Shown here piece after piece: positions 1 through 9,726 of a stretch of DNA of 64,000 bases. The translations under genes were made by a program, and so were the position numbers. The notes below the pieces were generated by a model. That model did not search any database and was not told where the DNA came from. It was given only the letters and a program-made list of their open reading frames with translations. Positions within the stretch are counted from its first letter, which is position 1. The number at the start of each line of letters is the position of its first letter. This stretch comes from Vibrio maritimus. Lineage in GTDB: Bacteria > Pseudomonadota > Gammaproteobacteria > Enterobacterales > Vibrionaceae. The DNA lies in NCBI GenBank assembly GCA_000755425.1, contig BBMT01000001.1, positions 372,001-436,000 of the forward strand, given 5' to 3'.

Positions 1-247
1 ATCATTAATACGTTTCTCATGTTTGCTACCACTGCTATTTCGTAGGCGGCAACCATAAAAGATCAATGCAAAAATAACGTTAAGCAGTTATTGGTTTGAC
101 GAATGTCTCACACGATTGGATAGTCTCTCACCATTACTGACAGTCGGGAAACCAAACAGAAACAATTGCTAACAGCTCCTGAGCTCTCTTGAGTGTTGTT
201 CATCGTGCGCTTTGACCCAATAAATTGATGCTCAAACGTCAGATAGA
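1..247. other. Intergenic stretch at the window edge
   Basis: No convincing coding frame, RNA or repeat is visible. It lies beyond the terminator of the receptor gene; the next gene to the left is outside the window. Confidence 0.5.
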
Positions 248-278
248 AAAAGACCCACACCAATGGTGAGGGTCTTTT
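248..278 (-). terminator. Rho-independent terminator of the TonB receptor gene
   Basis: Two-part stem: AAAAGACCC pairs with GGGTCTTTT, an A/A mismatch follows, then CACC pairs with GGTG around an AAT loop. It sits two bases beyond the stop codon of the receptor gene, and U-rich flanks on both strands could make it bidirectional. Confidence 0.85.
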
Positions 279-279
279 A

Positions 280-2454
280 TTAGAAGTCGACTTCGTAGCC
301 TAAGCTAAAGGTTCTACCGCGACCTGAGAAGTAATAGGCACTATGGTGACGGATTTGGCTAAAGTAGTTGATGTACTGCTCGTTAAACAGGTTCTCAATA
401 CCGACACTGATACGGCCATACTGCTTCATGTTGTAGAACATGGAAAGATCCATCAGACCATAACCGTCAAATTTCTGCGCACTGCCCGCACCGTTCTGCT
501 CTTTTGAGCGCGAAAACATGTGGTTATATTGTACTCGGCCATTCCAGTTATCAGAAAACTGGTGGTTCATTGCGACCAACAGGCGATCTGGCGATAGGTT
601 TTTCAAATCCATATCGCTGTCTACACGACCGTCTTGGTTCGTATCTACCTGACCTTCGACATGCGAGTATAGCGCTTGAAGCTGAGTAGTTGGCAAAATG
701 TGGTAGGTGGAGCTTAGCTCATAACCCTTGATGTCAGTTCTTTGACGAACCACATCATAGGTACCGCCTTTGTTTAAGCTCAGGTTAGCGCCATCTTTTG
801 CAATAGACATGTAAGTGCTACCGCTAATGAAGAACTTATCATTGCTGTAGCTGAGCCCAACTTCGTAGTTGTCTGTTACCACTGGTTTAACCGCTGGCAT
901 AGTATTGAAATCGATAGGGTGTCCGCCAGAAGGAGCATCAACGTCAGGCCCGCCGATCCAATTACCGCGAAGTACTCGACCAATATCAGGCAAGCCGAAT
1001 CCTTGACTAAAGCCCACAAACGAAGACACGTTTGGTGTGAAATCATAGACGGCGCCTGCGTTAAATACGGCTTGGGAGAAGGTTTGCTCACCACCAATGA
1101 TGTTCACTTCTCGATGACCGCCGTTGCCGTAGCCCCATAATGTTTGTCCATTAGCGACTTTCACGCGTGTATTTTCAAAGCGCACACCACCAGATAGTCG
1201 CAGTGAATCGGTCACCAGCATGTCACCTTGAATAAATGGTGCGATGCTCTGATACATCATATCTGGCGTTACATCGCGGTTTGATTGTGTCAGTTTTTGC
1301 TTAGTGGAGTCTTCTAGACCATCAAGGCCAATCACCCAGCTATCGTCAAGGCCAAGGAGGTCTAGCTTCACATAACTAAGTTTGAAACCCTTTTTGGTAG
1401 AAACGATAGCGCCTTGATCATACTGTTTGTCTGGGGTTGGCCACCAAGATGCTTGACCATAGACAGCTTCGAAATTTTGGTAAAAGGCTTGGAACTTAAG
1501 CTCACCGCCTAAGAAATCGTAGTGATCATAGCCAAAGTTGTAGAGCTCAGCGTAGTTAGAGGTTGGGTCGCCACTTGGTGTGCCTTTCACTACCGTACCT
1601 GGAACGCCATTTTGCCAGTCGCCTTTTACGGCAACGTAGTTCTGGTTACTTTGCAGTTTGAATCGGCTGGCACTAAAGCTGACGCGTTGATTACCACCAT
1701 CAAAGTTGTAGCCACCTTTTGCAAGAAAATTGGTGGCGTTGGAGTCTTGGGTTTCACCTTGTATTGAGTTCATACCAATAGGGTTGCCATTGCCATCGTA
1801 GTACAAGCCTTGTTGCTCCCAAGCACCACCGATGAAAAGATCGTAGTCTTCATCGTACTGGCTAAGGTTGTAGTAAACTTTGCCGCCAGTACCATCATCT
1901 TTAAGGTTAGAGGTTACTCTTGTACCTATGGTTTGTTTCCAGTGATCGCCTGGCTTCGCACTCTTGGTTACATAGTTAATGATACCGCCAGTCGCGCCAT
2001 TGCCTTGCACCGCACTCGCACCTTGAACCACCTCGACGCGCTCTAGCATTGAAGAGTCAACGGTGTAGCCATTACGGTTACCATTTCGAAGAGGGTTATT
2101 TTGTGGAACACCATCAACCATGATTAGCGCGGTGCGGCCGCGCAAGTTTTCACCTTGCGTTGATAGTTTTTGGCGACTCGGGGTCATACCTGGTACCAAG
2201 TTTGCGATAACGCTAGTTAGGTCGTCGGCGACAGCCGTTTGCTGTTTCAACTCTTTTTCTGAGATAACGTGGATAGACCCTGGGATCTTATCCGCGTCTT
2301 GGCTGTAACGTGTTGCTGTCACAACCATGTTTTCATCGGCTTTGTCTTTATCTGTTTTTGTCGATGACGTTGTCGTTTCAGCTGCGTTGGCTTGAGCAAT
2401 GGATAGTGTGAGTAGTGAGAGGGATAAAACTCGATTCCCTGTTGATGATGCCAT
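280..2454 (-). CDS. TonB-dependent siderophore receptor (IutA/PvuA-like)
   Basis: Outer-membrane gated channel of 724 residues that would import a ferric siderophore using TonB energy. Residues 1-24 form a signal peptide. The TonB-box/plug region begins near MVVTATRY, the plug carries LRGRTALIMVDGVPQNN, and the C-terminus has IENLFNEQY, SGRGRTFSLGYEV and a terminal Phe typical of a last beta-strand. By general resemblance it belongs with the hydroxamate/citrate-type siderophore receptors (IutA, RhtA, PvuA). It lacks the extra N-terminal signalling domain of FecA, and no fecIR pair is nearby. It lies downstream of the fec-type ABC genes in the same direction, separated by a stem-loop and its own Fur-like site, so it can be transcribed alone. 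The ligand is not decided by sequence; vibrioferrin or another citrate-based siderophore is plausible given the FecBCDE-like importer. Confidence 0.88.
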   Translation of the reverse strand: MASSTGNRVLSLSLLTLSIAQANAAETTTSSTKTDKDKADENMVVTATRYSQDADKIPGSIHVISEKELKQQTAVADDLTSVIANLVPGMTPSRQKLSTQGENLRGRTALIMVDGVPQNNPLRNGNRNGYTVDSSMLERVEVVQGASAVQGNGATGGIINYVTKSAKPGDHWKQTIGTRVTSNLKDDGTGGKVYYNLSQYDEDYDLFIGGAWEQQGLYYDGNGNPIGMNSIQGETQDSNATNFLAKGGYNFDGGNQRVSFSASRFKLQSNQNYVAVKGDWQNGVPGTVVKGTPSGDPTSNYAELYNFGYDHYDFLGGELKFQAFYQNFEAVYGQASWWPTPDKQYDQGAIVSTKKGFKLSYVKLDLLGLDDSWVIGLDGLEDSTKQKLTQSNRDVTPDMMYQSIAPFIQGDMLVTDSLRLSGGVRFENTRVKVANGQTLWGYGNGGHREVNIIGGEQTFSQAVFNAGAVYDFTPNVSSFVGFSQGFGLPDIGRVLRGNWIGGPDVDAPSGGHPIDFNTMPAVKPVVTDNYEVGLSYSNDKFFISGSTYMSIAKDGANLSLNKGGTYDVVRQRTDIKGYELSSTYHILPTTQLQALYSHVEGQVDTNQDGRVDSDMDLKNLSPDRLLVAMNHQFSDNWNGRVQYNHMFSRSKEQNGAGSAQKFDGYGLMDLSMFYNMKQYGRISVGIENLFNEQYINYFSQIRHHSAYYFSGRGRTFSLGYEVDF

Positions 2455-2503
2455 TAGATGTAATTACCACTGATTTTAAATTTCGCGGCAATGTTAGTGC
2501 TTA

Positions 2504-2518
2504 TGATAATAATTATCA
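2504..2518 (-). promoter_or_regulatory. Fur box upstream of the TonB receptor
   Basis: TGATAATAATTATCA is a perfect 7-1-7 palindrome identical to the usual Fur heptamer arrangement. It lies about 50 bases upstream of the receptor start, so iron-repressed expression is expected. Confidence 0.85.
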
Positions 2519-2526
2519 ATACTGAT

Positions 2527-2565
2527 ATTTCAATGTGTTGTACCCGATGTATAACACATTGAAAT
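2527..2565 (-). terminator. Stem-loop after fecE
   Basis: A 13-bp perfect inverted repeat (ATTTCAATGTGTT / AACACATTGAAAT) with a 13-base loop begins three bases beyond the fecE stop. There is no clear U-tract, so it may be a weak terminator or a 3'-end stabiliser rather than a strong stop. Confidence 0.55.
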
Positions 2566-2567
2566 GA

Positions 2568-3332
2568 TTAAAGAGCGACGCACATTGGCGTATTGGAAAC
2601 CGGGTCTTCAATTACCATGGCATCTAGATCAAAAACTTGCTTGAGCAATGATTGAGTGAACACTTCAGAAGGCTCGCCCTCGGTCATTAATTGACCATCT
2701 TTAAGAACAACCAAATGGTCACAATAGCGGCAAGCTTGGTTGAGGTCATGTAATACGACAACCACTGTTTTGCCTTGCTGATTCATGGTTTGCATGGTCT
2801 GCATCAGCTCGACCTGGTGAGAAAGATCAAGGTACGTGGTAGGTTCATCGAGCATGACAACTTCGGTGTCTTGTGCAATGATCATTGCGATCCAAGCACG
2901 TTGACGTTGACCACCTGAAAGGGCATCGATGGGCAGTTCGGCCAAATCACTGATGCTGGTGGCTGCCATAGCACGTTCTACGATTTTGTTATCCTGTTCG
3001 TTGAGTTTTCCCCAATGTGATGTGTAGGGTGCACGGCCATATTCAACCAAGCGGCGTATGGAGATCCCCTCTGGGCTAGTATGCGTTTGAGGTAACATCG
3101 ATAGCCTTTGTGCCAGCGCTTTGGTTGGGATCTTAGTTAGTGGTGTGCCGCCAATAAACACCTCGCCAGACTTAGGCTGATTGATTCTGGCCAGTGTTTT
3201 CAAAAGGGTTGATTTGCCGCAGCCGTTCGGTCCAATAAGAGCCGTAATTTTTCCCTTCGGGATCGACAAGTTGAGATCTTGGATAATGGTTCTATTGCCA
3301 TACGCAACGTGTAGATTTTTAACAGACAGCAT
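2568..3332 (-). CDS. fecE: Ferric citrate/siderophore ABC transporter ATPase (FecE-like)
   Basis: ATP-binding subunit of an iron-chelate importer. Visible motifs are Walker A GPNGCGKST (about residues 34-42), signature LSGGQRQR (about 138-145), Walker B VMLDEP (about 159-164) and the switch His in VLHDLNQA. Residue-level similarity to E. coli FecE is strong, for example KITALIGPNGCGKSTLL and the C-terminal PVSxxPMC. I chose the ATG that overlaps the fecD stop as TAATG; an in-frame TTG two codons upstream is also possible. It is last in a tightly packed fecBCDE-type operon. The same architecture is found in the vibrioferrin importer PvuBCDE, so the true substrate could be either. Confidence 0.88.
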   Translation of the reverse strand: MLSVKNLHVAYGNRTIIQDLNLSIPKGKITALIGPNGCGKSTLLKTLARINQPKSGEVFIGGTPLTKIPTKALAQRLSMLPQTHTSPEGISIRRLVEYGRAPYTSHWGKLNEQDNKIVERAMAATSISDLAELPIDALSGGQRQRAWIAMIIAQDTEVVMLDEPTTYLDLSHQVELMQTMQTMNQQGKTVVVVLHDLNQACRYCDHLVVLKDGQLMTEGEPSEVFTQSLLKQVFDLDAMVIEDPVSNTPMCVAL

Positions 3333-4297
3333 TACCAACCCTTGTGTCGTTTTAATAGAAAGATGAAGTAGGGTGCGCCAATGACGGAAGTCAGAACACC
3401 AGCAGGAAGCTCAATTGGCGGCGAGATGCCTCTAGCAATAGCATCTGCGATGAGCACCAATAACGCACCAATCAATGCTGAACCAATGGCGAGCGCTTTG
3501 TGATTGTGCCCAAATAGCATGCGAGCTAAATGTGGTGCGAGCAATCCAACAAAACTGATGGTTCCGGCGATGGAAACGCTGAGGCTAGCTAGCATGACGG
3601 CGCTGAGTATTGCGGCTATCTGTACCTTTTCGAGTTGCACACCCAGAGCAATGGCGGATTCGTCACCAAGACCGATGATATCCAGACGCCATGCGTACCA
3701 TAAGGCTATCGGCAATAAAATGGCTAAGCCGAGCCAGATATAAGGAAGCTGATCCCAACCTCTTCCCCATAAACTTCCTGTCAGCCAAATCATGGCGGTG
3801 TTGATCTCGATAGGGTGAACAACGAGAAGAAAGTCGATGCCACTGGCTAAAAAGGCGCTGATAGCAATGCCGGTAAGCGCCATTCTCGCAGGAGGAAGTT
3901 TTGCCGCTTGTGCAATGACAACTAAAGCAAGCCCTACGCTGACGCCACCAAAGATGGCCGCCAAAGGCAGATACCAAACTGGCGCATCGGGATAGATGGT
4001 TAATAGCAGTGTGGCAGCGAAACCAGCACCTGCACTCACGCCAATCAAGTCTGGAGAAGCAAGAGGGTTTCTGATCACACCTTGTACAAGCGCACCAGAG
4101 ACCCCCAGTCCTGCACCGACACCAATGGCAAGCAATAATCTCGGGAATCGATATTGATTAACGACAAAGTCGTAGTCTCCACCCTGAAAAAGGGTATCAA
4201 CCACTTGTACCAGTGATAATTGCGTGACACCGACCAGCATACTTACGATGCCTACAGCAACCAGGGTCACAATAAGAACGAGCCAAGAAAGCTTCAT
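3332..4297 (-). CDS. fecD: Ferric citrate/siderophore ABC permease (FecD-like)
   Basis: Inner-membrane permease of the BtuC/FecCD family, 321 residues with about nine to ten hydrophobic segments. Family landmarks are RFPRLLLAIGVGAGLGVSGA, the RNPLASPDLIGVSAGAG loop, GLLAPHLARMLFG and the C-terminal ELPAGVLTSVIGAPYFIFLL. Its start codon overlaps the stop of fecC by four bases (ATGA) and its stop overlaps the fecE start, indicating translational coupling. It would pair with FecC as a heterodimer. Confidence 0.9.
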   Translation of the reverse strand: MKLSWLVLIVTLVAVGIVSMLVGVTQLSLVQVVDTLFQGGDYDFVVNQYRFPRLLLAIGVGAGLGVSGALVQGVIRNPLASPDLIGVSAGAGFAATLLLTIYPDAPVWYLPLAAIFGGVSVGLALVVIAQAAKLPPARMALTGIAISAFLASGIDFLLVVHPIEINTAMIWLTGSLWGRGWDQLPYIWLGLAILLPIALWYAWRLDIIGLGDESAIALGVQLEKVQIAAILSAVMLASLSVSIAGTISFVGLLAPHLARMLFGHNHKALAIGSALIGALLVLIADAIARGISPPIELPAGVLTSVIGAPYFIFLLKRHKGW

Positions 4298-5290
4298 GAG
4301 TTGATGCGGCCTTTTATGGAAATAAAGATGAAAAATGGCGTGCCAATCAGGGCTGTCACTACGCTACTGGCGTTTCGCTTGGGAAGGCGATGGCACGAGC
4401 CAAGGTGTCAGACAGCATCAATAACAATGCGCCAAGAAGCGCGCTGGCTGGTATTAAAAGGAAGAAGTTGTTTCCAACAAGCTTACGCGCCATATGAGGA
4501 ACCAACAGTCCCAAAAAGCCAATTGGCCCCGCAGTGGAGACACTGACACTGGTCAGCATAACTATAGCGACACAAGCCAGTAAACGAATGACAGTGGTGT
4601 CAACACCCAGCCCAGTCGCGACATCGTTACCCAGCACCAATAAGTTTAATTGATGAGCCAGTCCCAACTGAGCAGTAGAGCAAACAGACTGACCGGGGCG
4701 AGCAGACTAATAGAGTCCCAATTGAGATTGCTAACAGAGCCAATTAACCAAGATTGAATGCTATAGGCCTGATCGTCAGCAAGAATAATGGTGGCTCTGG
4801 TTAACCCTAGCAGCAGAGCATTTACTGCAATACCAGCAAGAACAAGCTTAACCGGGTGAGGTCGATTTTCGAAAAAACCGCCAAGATAAATAACCAGTAA
4901 GCCACTTAGCGTACTCCCCAGTGCACCCGCTACAACAGTAGGCAAAGGAAGGGTAAGTATTCCAAAACTGGTCAATACAATCATAAGTGCTGCACCAGAA
5001 TTAATGGCGAGCACTGACGGTGAAGCAAGGGGGTTTCGAGTTAGGCCTTGCATGAGTACACCAGCAACGGCTAAGTTGGCGCCAATCAGCGCACAGCCCA
5101 ACACTCTTGGCATGCGAAGCGTATTGATTATCTGGTGTTCGATATTATTGGTATCGAAAGCAAACCAATAGTGGCTCAGAGCGGAAAACGTTAAATCGAA
5201 ACTAGACCATGCGATCAAGGAGATGTTTAGGGAAATAAACATTCCCAAAAAAAGTGCAAGCCAAAGCTTGCACTGTTGGAATTGGAACAT
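4294..5290 (-). CDS. fecC: Ferric citrate/siderophore ABC permease (FecC-like), two frameshifts
   Basis: Second BtuC-family permease of the operon. The reading frame covers the N-terminal two thirds (RMPRVLGCALIGANLAVAG, RNPLASPSVLAINSGAA) and breaks near 4650-4670. It resumes in the next frame as HQLNLLVLGND and GLLVPHMARKL, and breaks again near 4370 just before VVTALIGTPFFIF. Each break is repaired by adding one base; at the first, lengthening the GGG run works. The restored product of about 332 residues matches FecC length and ends in an ATGA overlap with fecD. Because the motifs on both sides are intact, I take the gene to be functional in the organism. Confidence 0.82.
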
Positions 5291-5297
5291 AGGTGAA

Positions 5298-6209
5298 CTA
5301 CGGCTTCTGGATGATGTCAGTTAGGTTTTTAGCAATGCCTTCAGCTGCGATGATCCCTCGGTTTAGTGACCACAACTGCGGCGACACTTTCACTGCTTGC
5401 TGCGACTTTGCAACATTCAACATCTTGAAAAGGGGATTGTTTGCCCAGTCATCATAGACTGTATGAGGCTTATACGGGCCCAGCAGTAGCCAATCGGGGT
5501 TGATCTTCAAAAGTTGTTCAAAACTGACTTCAATGTACGCTTTGTCTGTTTTCGGAACGACTGGTCCTTTGAGTCCCAATGCAGTAATAACGCCACCCGC
5601 GTAGGAGTCTGGTCCATGTAGCCACATGCCTTTGTCAGTTACGACCGCAAATTGAAAGTTGTCTGCTGATGATAGGTTTTGGCGATACTGCGCCATGATC
5701 TCGTGGTGCTTATCAATTCGAGCTTCCATCGCAGCTTCTCGGTTTACCGCAATACCTATTTTCATTGCTGAATCAAGGTTTTCCTCGTAAGTTTCACCGC
5801 GGCTTTTCAGAAGAATGGTCGGAGCAATGCTTGAAAGGTCGTTGTAAATGGTGGCGTGACGCTCAGCATCTGCGATGATGAGATCGGGCTTAAGCTCCGC
5901 GATAGCTTCTAAGCTTGGCTGTGGGCGTACGCCAACAGATTGCCAAGGTTTAATCAGTTCACGAATCTCTGGAAGAATACGTTCGATGTTCTTGTCATCG
6001 GCGACACCAACGGGAGAAATTCCCACCGCAGCAAGCGCATCCACAAAGGAGTACTCCAGAGCAACAACACGACTTGGGCTGCCTTGAATTGAAACTTGTC
6101 CTTGTTGATCTTCGAAAACTCGGGCGTCGCTTGCCGTAGCGGAAACACAGACAAAAGCGAGAAAATTGACGATAACAGCACGAAGTCCTTGTGCAAAAGA
6201 GATATTCAT
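5298..6209 (-). CDS. fecB: Periplasmic ferric citrate/siderophore-binding protein (FecB-like)
   Basis: Class III solute-binding protein of 303 residues with an N-terminal signal peptide ending near SATASDA. Close residue-level match to E. coli FecB: RILPEIRELIKPWQSVG, QPSLEAIAELKPDLIIAD, and LLKSRGETYEENL. It captures the ferric chelate in the periplasm and delivers it to FecCD. It is the first gene of the operon, seven bases before fecC, and sits just downstream of a Fur-like site at 6257-6275. The FecB resemblance argues for a citrate-type chelate; PvuB (vibrioferrin) is the main alternative. Confidence 0.88.
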   Translation of the reverse strand: MNISFAQGLRAVIVNFLAFVCVSATASDARVFEDQQGQVSIQGSPSRVVALEYSFVDALAAVGISPVGVADDKNIERILPEIRELIKPWQSVGVRPQPSLEAIAELKPDLIIADAERHATIYNDLSSIAPTILLKSRGETYEENLDSAMKIGIAVNREAAMEARIDKHHEIMAQYRQNLSSADNFQFAVVTDKGMWLHGPDSYAGGVITALGLKGPVVPKTDKAYIEVSFEQLLKINPDWLLLGPYKPHTVYDDWANNPLFKMLNVAKSQQAVKVSPQLWSLNRGIIAAEGIAKNLTDIIQKP

Positions 6210-6256
6210 AGCGAGCTCAATGTAAAAAATAACAGGTGCGCAATCCTACATTGATT

Positions 6257-6275
6257 GGGAATGGTTATCAATAAC
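6257..6275 (-). promoter_or_regulatory. Candidate Fur box upstream of fecB
   Basis: GGGAATGGTTATCAATAAC matches the 19-base Fur consensus at 14 positions by eye, including the central TTATCA. It is 48 bases upstream of the fecB start codon, in the expected promoter region. Confidence 0.65.
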
Positions 6276-6307
6276 ATTAAAGATAAGTTACTAATATGAA
6301 GCAAAAC

Positions 6308-6333
6308 AAACCATTACATAGAATGAATGGTTT
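6308..6333 (-). terminator. Possible terminator after the flavin-reductase-like gene
   Basis: Inverted repeat AAACCATT / AATGGTTT followed on the minus strand by a short GTTTTG tract. The stem is AT-rich, so it would be weak. Confidence 0.4.
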
Positions 6334-6363
6334 GCCTCGCTTCTGACAGCTAAAAGTTAGGTG

Positions 6364-6974
6364 TTATTGAGGGCGTTGTACCGTGATGGTTTTGTCTAAT
6401 GTCGCGTAATCATTGCCGCCCAAGCGAGATAGCGGGTCAACTTTAAGAGCATCGATGACCAAGCGCTCGTTCTGCACCGTGACGACTTGATCATCGATGT
6501 AAACTTTTTCTATTTTCGCGATTAGTAAGTGCTGAGGAGTATTTCCGACCTCTAGAACATCATGAAGGTACAACCAAACGCGATAGGACATTGCTTCACT
6601 CTCGGTAGACGGAAGCCGTCTAGTTCGTCGAGTTCGACCTGACTAGCGATGATCTCTGATTCACCGTGGTTCAATGTTGCAGAGGTTTGAGTCATGGTTT
6701 CGGCGCTTCCAGTAGACGCAATGTGAATGACCAGCTCTTTATTGTTAATAGCATTCACTGCGGTGTCTTTTAAGGTGCCATCTGGCTTTTTACCCACTGA
6801 GAGCATCAACAATGGAGGGTTGCTCGATATTGGAGCGAAATATGAAAATGGGGCGAGATTATAATTGTCGTCGGATGATTCTGTGAGCACCCAAGCTATC
6901 GGGCGAGGGATGACGGTTTGCGTCATTAAATGATAGATAGAGTTGGGGGATAACTCATCGAGGTTGAGCTGCAT
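6364..6974 (-). CDS. Flavin reductase-like (FMN-binding split barrel) protein, frameshifted
   Basis: About 203 residues when restored. The N-terminal part has VIPRPIAWVLTE, NLAPFSYFAPISSNPPLLMLSVG and KDTAVNAINNKELVIHI, which are hallmarks of the DIM6/NTAB flavin-reductase family that binds FMN. The frame breaks around 6570 (ACC-TTC) and continues as YLHDVLEVGN to the C-terminus PLSRLGGNDYATLD, another family signature. Adding one base in CC/TT at the break joins the two. It is probably a soluble NAD(P)H:flavin or flavin-dependent oxidoreductase; the substrate cannot be told. It stands alone, divergent from the YceI gene. Confidence 0.75.
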
Positions 6975-7095
6975 ACTGACTTCTCCGTGTCGTCATTTTT
7001 AGTATGTCAAAACAGTATCATATTCAATTGACAGTGTGGAGATCCGAAGCGTCCTAGACTACACCTATAGAGTCAGCATAGATAAGGAAACCCCC

Positions 7096-7674
7096 ATGAT
7101 GATCCGACTAGGTACGCTACTCGCTGCTCTGGCAGTGACGTTCTCGTCACAAGCTGAGTGGATGCTCGATAGTAGCAATTCGACACTCAAATTTGTCTCC
7201 ACTAAAAGCAACAGTGTAAGCGAAATACATCACTTTGAAGCGATGACAGGCACGATCAGTGACGATGGCAAAGCAACGCTGGTTATCGATTTGTCCAGTG
7301 TCGAAACCAACATACCCATTAGAAATGAGAGAATGCAAACCATGCTATTTAACGTTGCTGATTTTGCTAAAGCGACGATTACCACTGTGGTTGATATGAG
7401 TGAACTGGACAATAGCGACATTGGCGGTATTTATAGCATCATCAACGACGTTACTGTGGATTTGCACGGTAAGCAGAAAACCTATTCTGCGAAACTAACG
7501 GTAATGAAAATGAGTGACGACAAGGTGGTGATTGTTGCAACCGATCCTTTGATCGTGAATGCCGCGGATTTTGGTTTGGAACAGGGTATCGAAAAGTTAC
7601 GTGAAGTGGCGGGACTACCCGCTATTGCGACGTCAGTACCGCTGACGTTTGTGTTGGTCTACAACCAGAAATAA
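7096..7674 (+). CDS. YceI family periplasmic protein
   Basis: 192 residues with a signal peptide (MMIRLGTLLAALAVTFSSQA) followed by EWMLDSSNSTLKFVSTK, the usual opening of the YceI lipocalin-like beta-barrel that binds isoprenoid-type lipids. NERMQTMLFNV fits the conserved NxxMxxxLFx region. I chose the ATG at 7096 because AAGGA lies eight bases before it; an in-frame GTG at 7036 would put non-hydrophobic residues in front of the signal peptide. The physiological ligand is unknown. Confidence 0.82.
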   Translation: MMIRLGTLLAALAVTFSSQAEWMLDSSNSTLKFVSTKSNSVSEIHHFEAMTGTISDDGKATLVIDLSSVETNIPIRNERMQTMLFNVADFAKATITTVVDMSELDNSDIGGIYSIINDVTVDLHGKQKTYSAKLTVMKMSDDKVVIVATDPLIVNAADFGLEQGIEKLREVAGLPAIATSVPLTFVLVYNQK

Positions 7675-7681
7675 CCCAATA

Positions 7682-7711
7682 AAAAACGCTGCACAATGGC
7701 GCAGCGTTTTT
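7682..7711. terminator. Bidirectional terminator between the YceI gene and the chemoreceptor
   Basis: Eleven-bp perfect stem AAAAACGCTGC / GCAGCGTTTTT with an eight-base loop, between two convergent genes. Confidence 0.9.
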
Positions 7712-7734
7712 GAATCTTCTAAGTTGTAATCTGC

Positions 7735-9351
7735 TTACACTCTAAAGTAAGCTAATTTTTGCGTTAGCTCGTCGGAAGCTTGAGCCATTGATTGTGACTG
7801 CTGCGCCAAACTTTGGCTCGCCTGTCTGATCTCGCTAATCGATAAGTGCACGACGCTAACGTTTTCATTCACGTCATTGGCAACGGTACCTTGCTGTTCA
7901 GCCGCCGCTGCGATTTGCGTTACCATATCGTAAGTGTCGTTGAGTTTAGCTACTGCCGTATCTAGCTTTTCTTGTGTTTGCGAAGCCAAATCCACGCTCT
8001 CAGATACCTTAGTTTGGTTCGCCGCCATCACTGACAATACACTGTCAGTGCGTTCATTGAGCTGATCAATGGTGGTTTGTACTTGCGCTGTAGACTCTTG
8101 AGTACGGCTAGCTAGGTTTCGAACCTCGTCGGCAACCACGGCAAAACCGCGACCTTGTTCACCGGCACGTGCTGCTTCAATCGCTGCGTTGAGGGCGAGA
8201 AGGTTGGTCTGCTCTGAAACTTCGTGAATCACGTTTACCACAGAGCTAATATCACTTACGCCTTGTTTTAGCGCTTCCATGAGCTGGTGGGTGCTGGTGA
8301 TGTCATCAGAGATACCGGCGATATTAGTCAGCGTATAGCCCATACTACGACTGCCTTCAGCAGCGAAGTTTTTGCTTTCTTCTGTTGTTGCAGAGGTGCG
8401 CTCAGAGTTGCCGGCGATATCTTGAATGGTTGATGACATCTCACTCATTGCTGTCGCAAGCTGTTCAAGTTGCTGGCTTTGAGAGTCAATACTGGTAGAG
8501 GTTTCTTCGCTTGCCGCGGCAATGCTACTAGAAAGTTGGCCAGAATAATCAGCCGAAGCTTTCGCTGCGGTGATGGTGTCTTTAAGTGCCGACATCATGC
8601 GTGCAAGTTCATTGCTTAAATAACCGAGTTCATCCTTACGGTCGCTCGACATGTTTACGGTTAGATCACCATCAGCGACTCGATGAACGCGTTGTACTAG
8701 GCTCTCAATAGGCTTGACGATATTACGCGCAATGAAAACGCTGATAACAATTAGCACAATTGCAGCAATCGCATCGACAATCAGCTCTTTTATTAACTGG
8801 CTTTGGAATGCTTTGTCGATATCTGCAGTTTGAACACCCGAACCGATAATCCAATCCCACTCAGGAATGTAATTTACGAAAGAAATCTTTTGTGACTCTT
8901 CACCATCGCTGCCTAGCCAATAATAAGTAACAAAGCCACTGCCTTGTTTGGTTGCAACCGCACTCATTTCTTGCCAGAAATAATTACCACGAGAATCTTG
9001 TAAATTACTCGCTTTAGTGCCGTTTAGCTGTGGGTTAGTTGGATGCATGACTACCTTTTCATCGCTAGTGGCGATAAAGAAGTAATTGTTGCCATCGTAG
9101 CGCAGCGCTTCAATGGCTTTCGCAGCTGCTTGCTTCGCTTGCTCTTCCCCCATCGAAGCACTGAGTTTTTGATAGTGACTTGCTAAGGTGTACGCCACTT
9201 CAACATTCGAGCGTACCCTGTCTTTACGCTGGTCGTAGCTTGAGTTTTTTTGAATGATAAGATTAAAAGTACCCAGTGAGAATAAAATGAGTACGGCAAA
9301 GCCGACAAGAGCCTGTAATTTCGCTCTGATCGACAAATTATTCAGTTTCAC
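7735..9351 (-). CDS. Methyl-accepting chemotaxis protein with Cache sensor
   Basis: 538-residue chemoreceptor. Order: N-terminal membrane helix (about 11-31), periplasmic single-Cache-like domain with [20 protein letters not shown] and [11 protein letters not shown], second membrane helix (about 190-212), HAMP domain ([11 protein letters not shown]), then the cytoplasmic signalling coiled coil with the hairpin [20 protein letters not shown] and [12 protein letters not shown]. The C-terminus LAYFRV shows no CheR/CheB-tethering pentapeptide. It signals to CheA/CheW; the ligand is not predictable, although this Cache type often senses small organic acids. Single gene with its own terminator and a long AT-rich upstream region. 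Confidence 0.92.
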   Translation of the reverse strand: MKLNNLSIRAKLQALVGFAVLILFSLGTFNLIIQKNSSYDQRKDRVRSNVEVAYTLASHYQKLSASMGEEQAKQAAAKAIEALRYDGNNYFFIATSDEKVVMHPTNPQLNGTKASNLQDSRGNYFWQEMSAVATKQGSGFVTYYWLGSDGEESQKISFVNYIPEWDWIIGSGVQTADIDKAFQSQLIKELIVDAIAAIVLIVISVFIARNIVKPIESLVQRVHRVADGDLTVNMSSDRKDELGYLSNELARMMSALKDTITAAKASADYSGQLSSSIAAASEETSTSIDSQSQQLEQLATAMSEMSSTIQDIAGNSERTSATTEESKNFAAEGSRSMGYTLTNIAGISDDITSTHQLMEALKQGVSDISSVVNVIHEVSEQTNLLALNAAIEAARAGEQGRGFAVVADEVRNLASRTQESTAQVQTTIDQLNERTDSVLSVMAANQTKVSESVDLASQTQEKLDTAVAKLNDTYDMVTQIAAAAEQQGTVANDVNENVSVVHLSISEIRQASQSLAQQSQSMAQASDELTQKLAYFRV

Positions 9352-9726
9352 AAAAATATTCCTCTTTACCTTTTGAATGCAGCAAGTTCCATTTGAAATA
9401 CCATTTATGGTATTTAGATTGCTAAGTAGCAGGCCATAGTATCACTTATTACTGATAATATTGGTACTTATTGATTAGGATTATTTATTAACTGCCGGAA
9501 TTTCGATCTATTTAATATGATTAGCTGAGTTTGGCGCAGTAATTGAGGGCTGAATAGATTATTAGAGTATAAGTCTCACTATTAGTGAGGGTTTATTCAT
9601 CTGTTTGATCAATGAATTACTCGTAGCTTGAGTGCGGTTATATTAAATGTGGTGTTTATTTCTTGGTGATTTTATCGCATTTAATCTGGTATTTATTATC
9701 TGATATAAAGTTAAGGTAAATTAGAA
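9352..9726. other. AT-rich intergenic region upstream of the chemoreceptor gene
   Basis: No open frame of note. It should hold the chemoreceptor promoter. A perfect 7-1-7 palindrome CTCACTATTAGTGAG lies at 9575-9589; no regulator can be assigned. Confidence 0.4.

Noticed and set aside
919..1767. Several open frames of 60-80 codons on the plus strand inside the TonB receptor gene
   Set aside because: They lie opposite a strongly conserved gene, have no ribosome-binding site and no protein-like composition.
3663..3977. 104-codon frame on the same strand as fecD but out of phase
   Set aside because: It overlaps the conserved FecD coding frame completely and encodes an implausible Cys/His/Trp-rich sequence.
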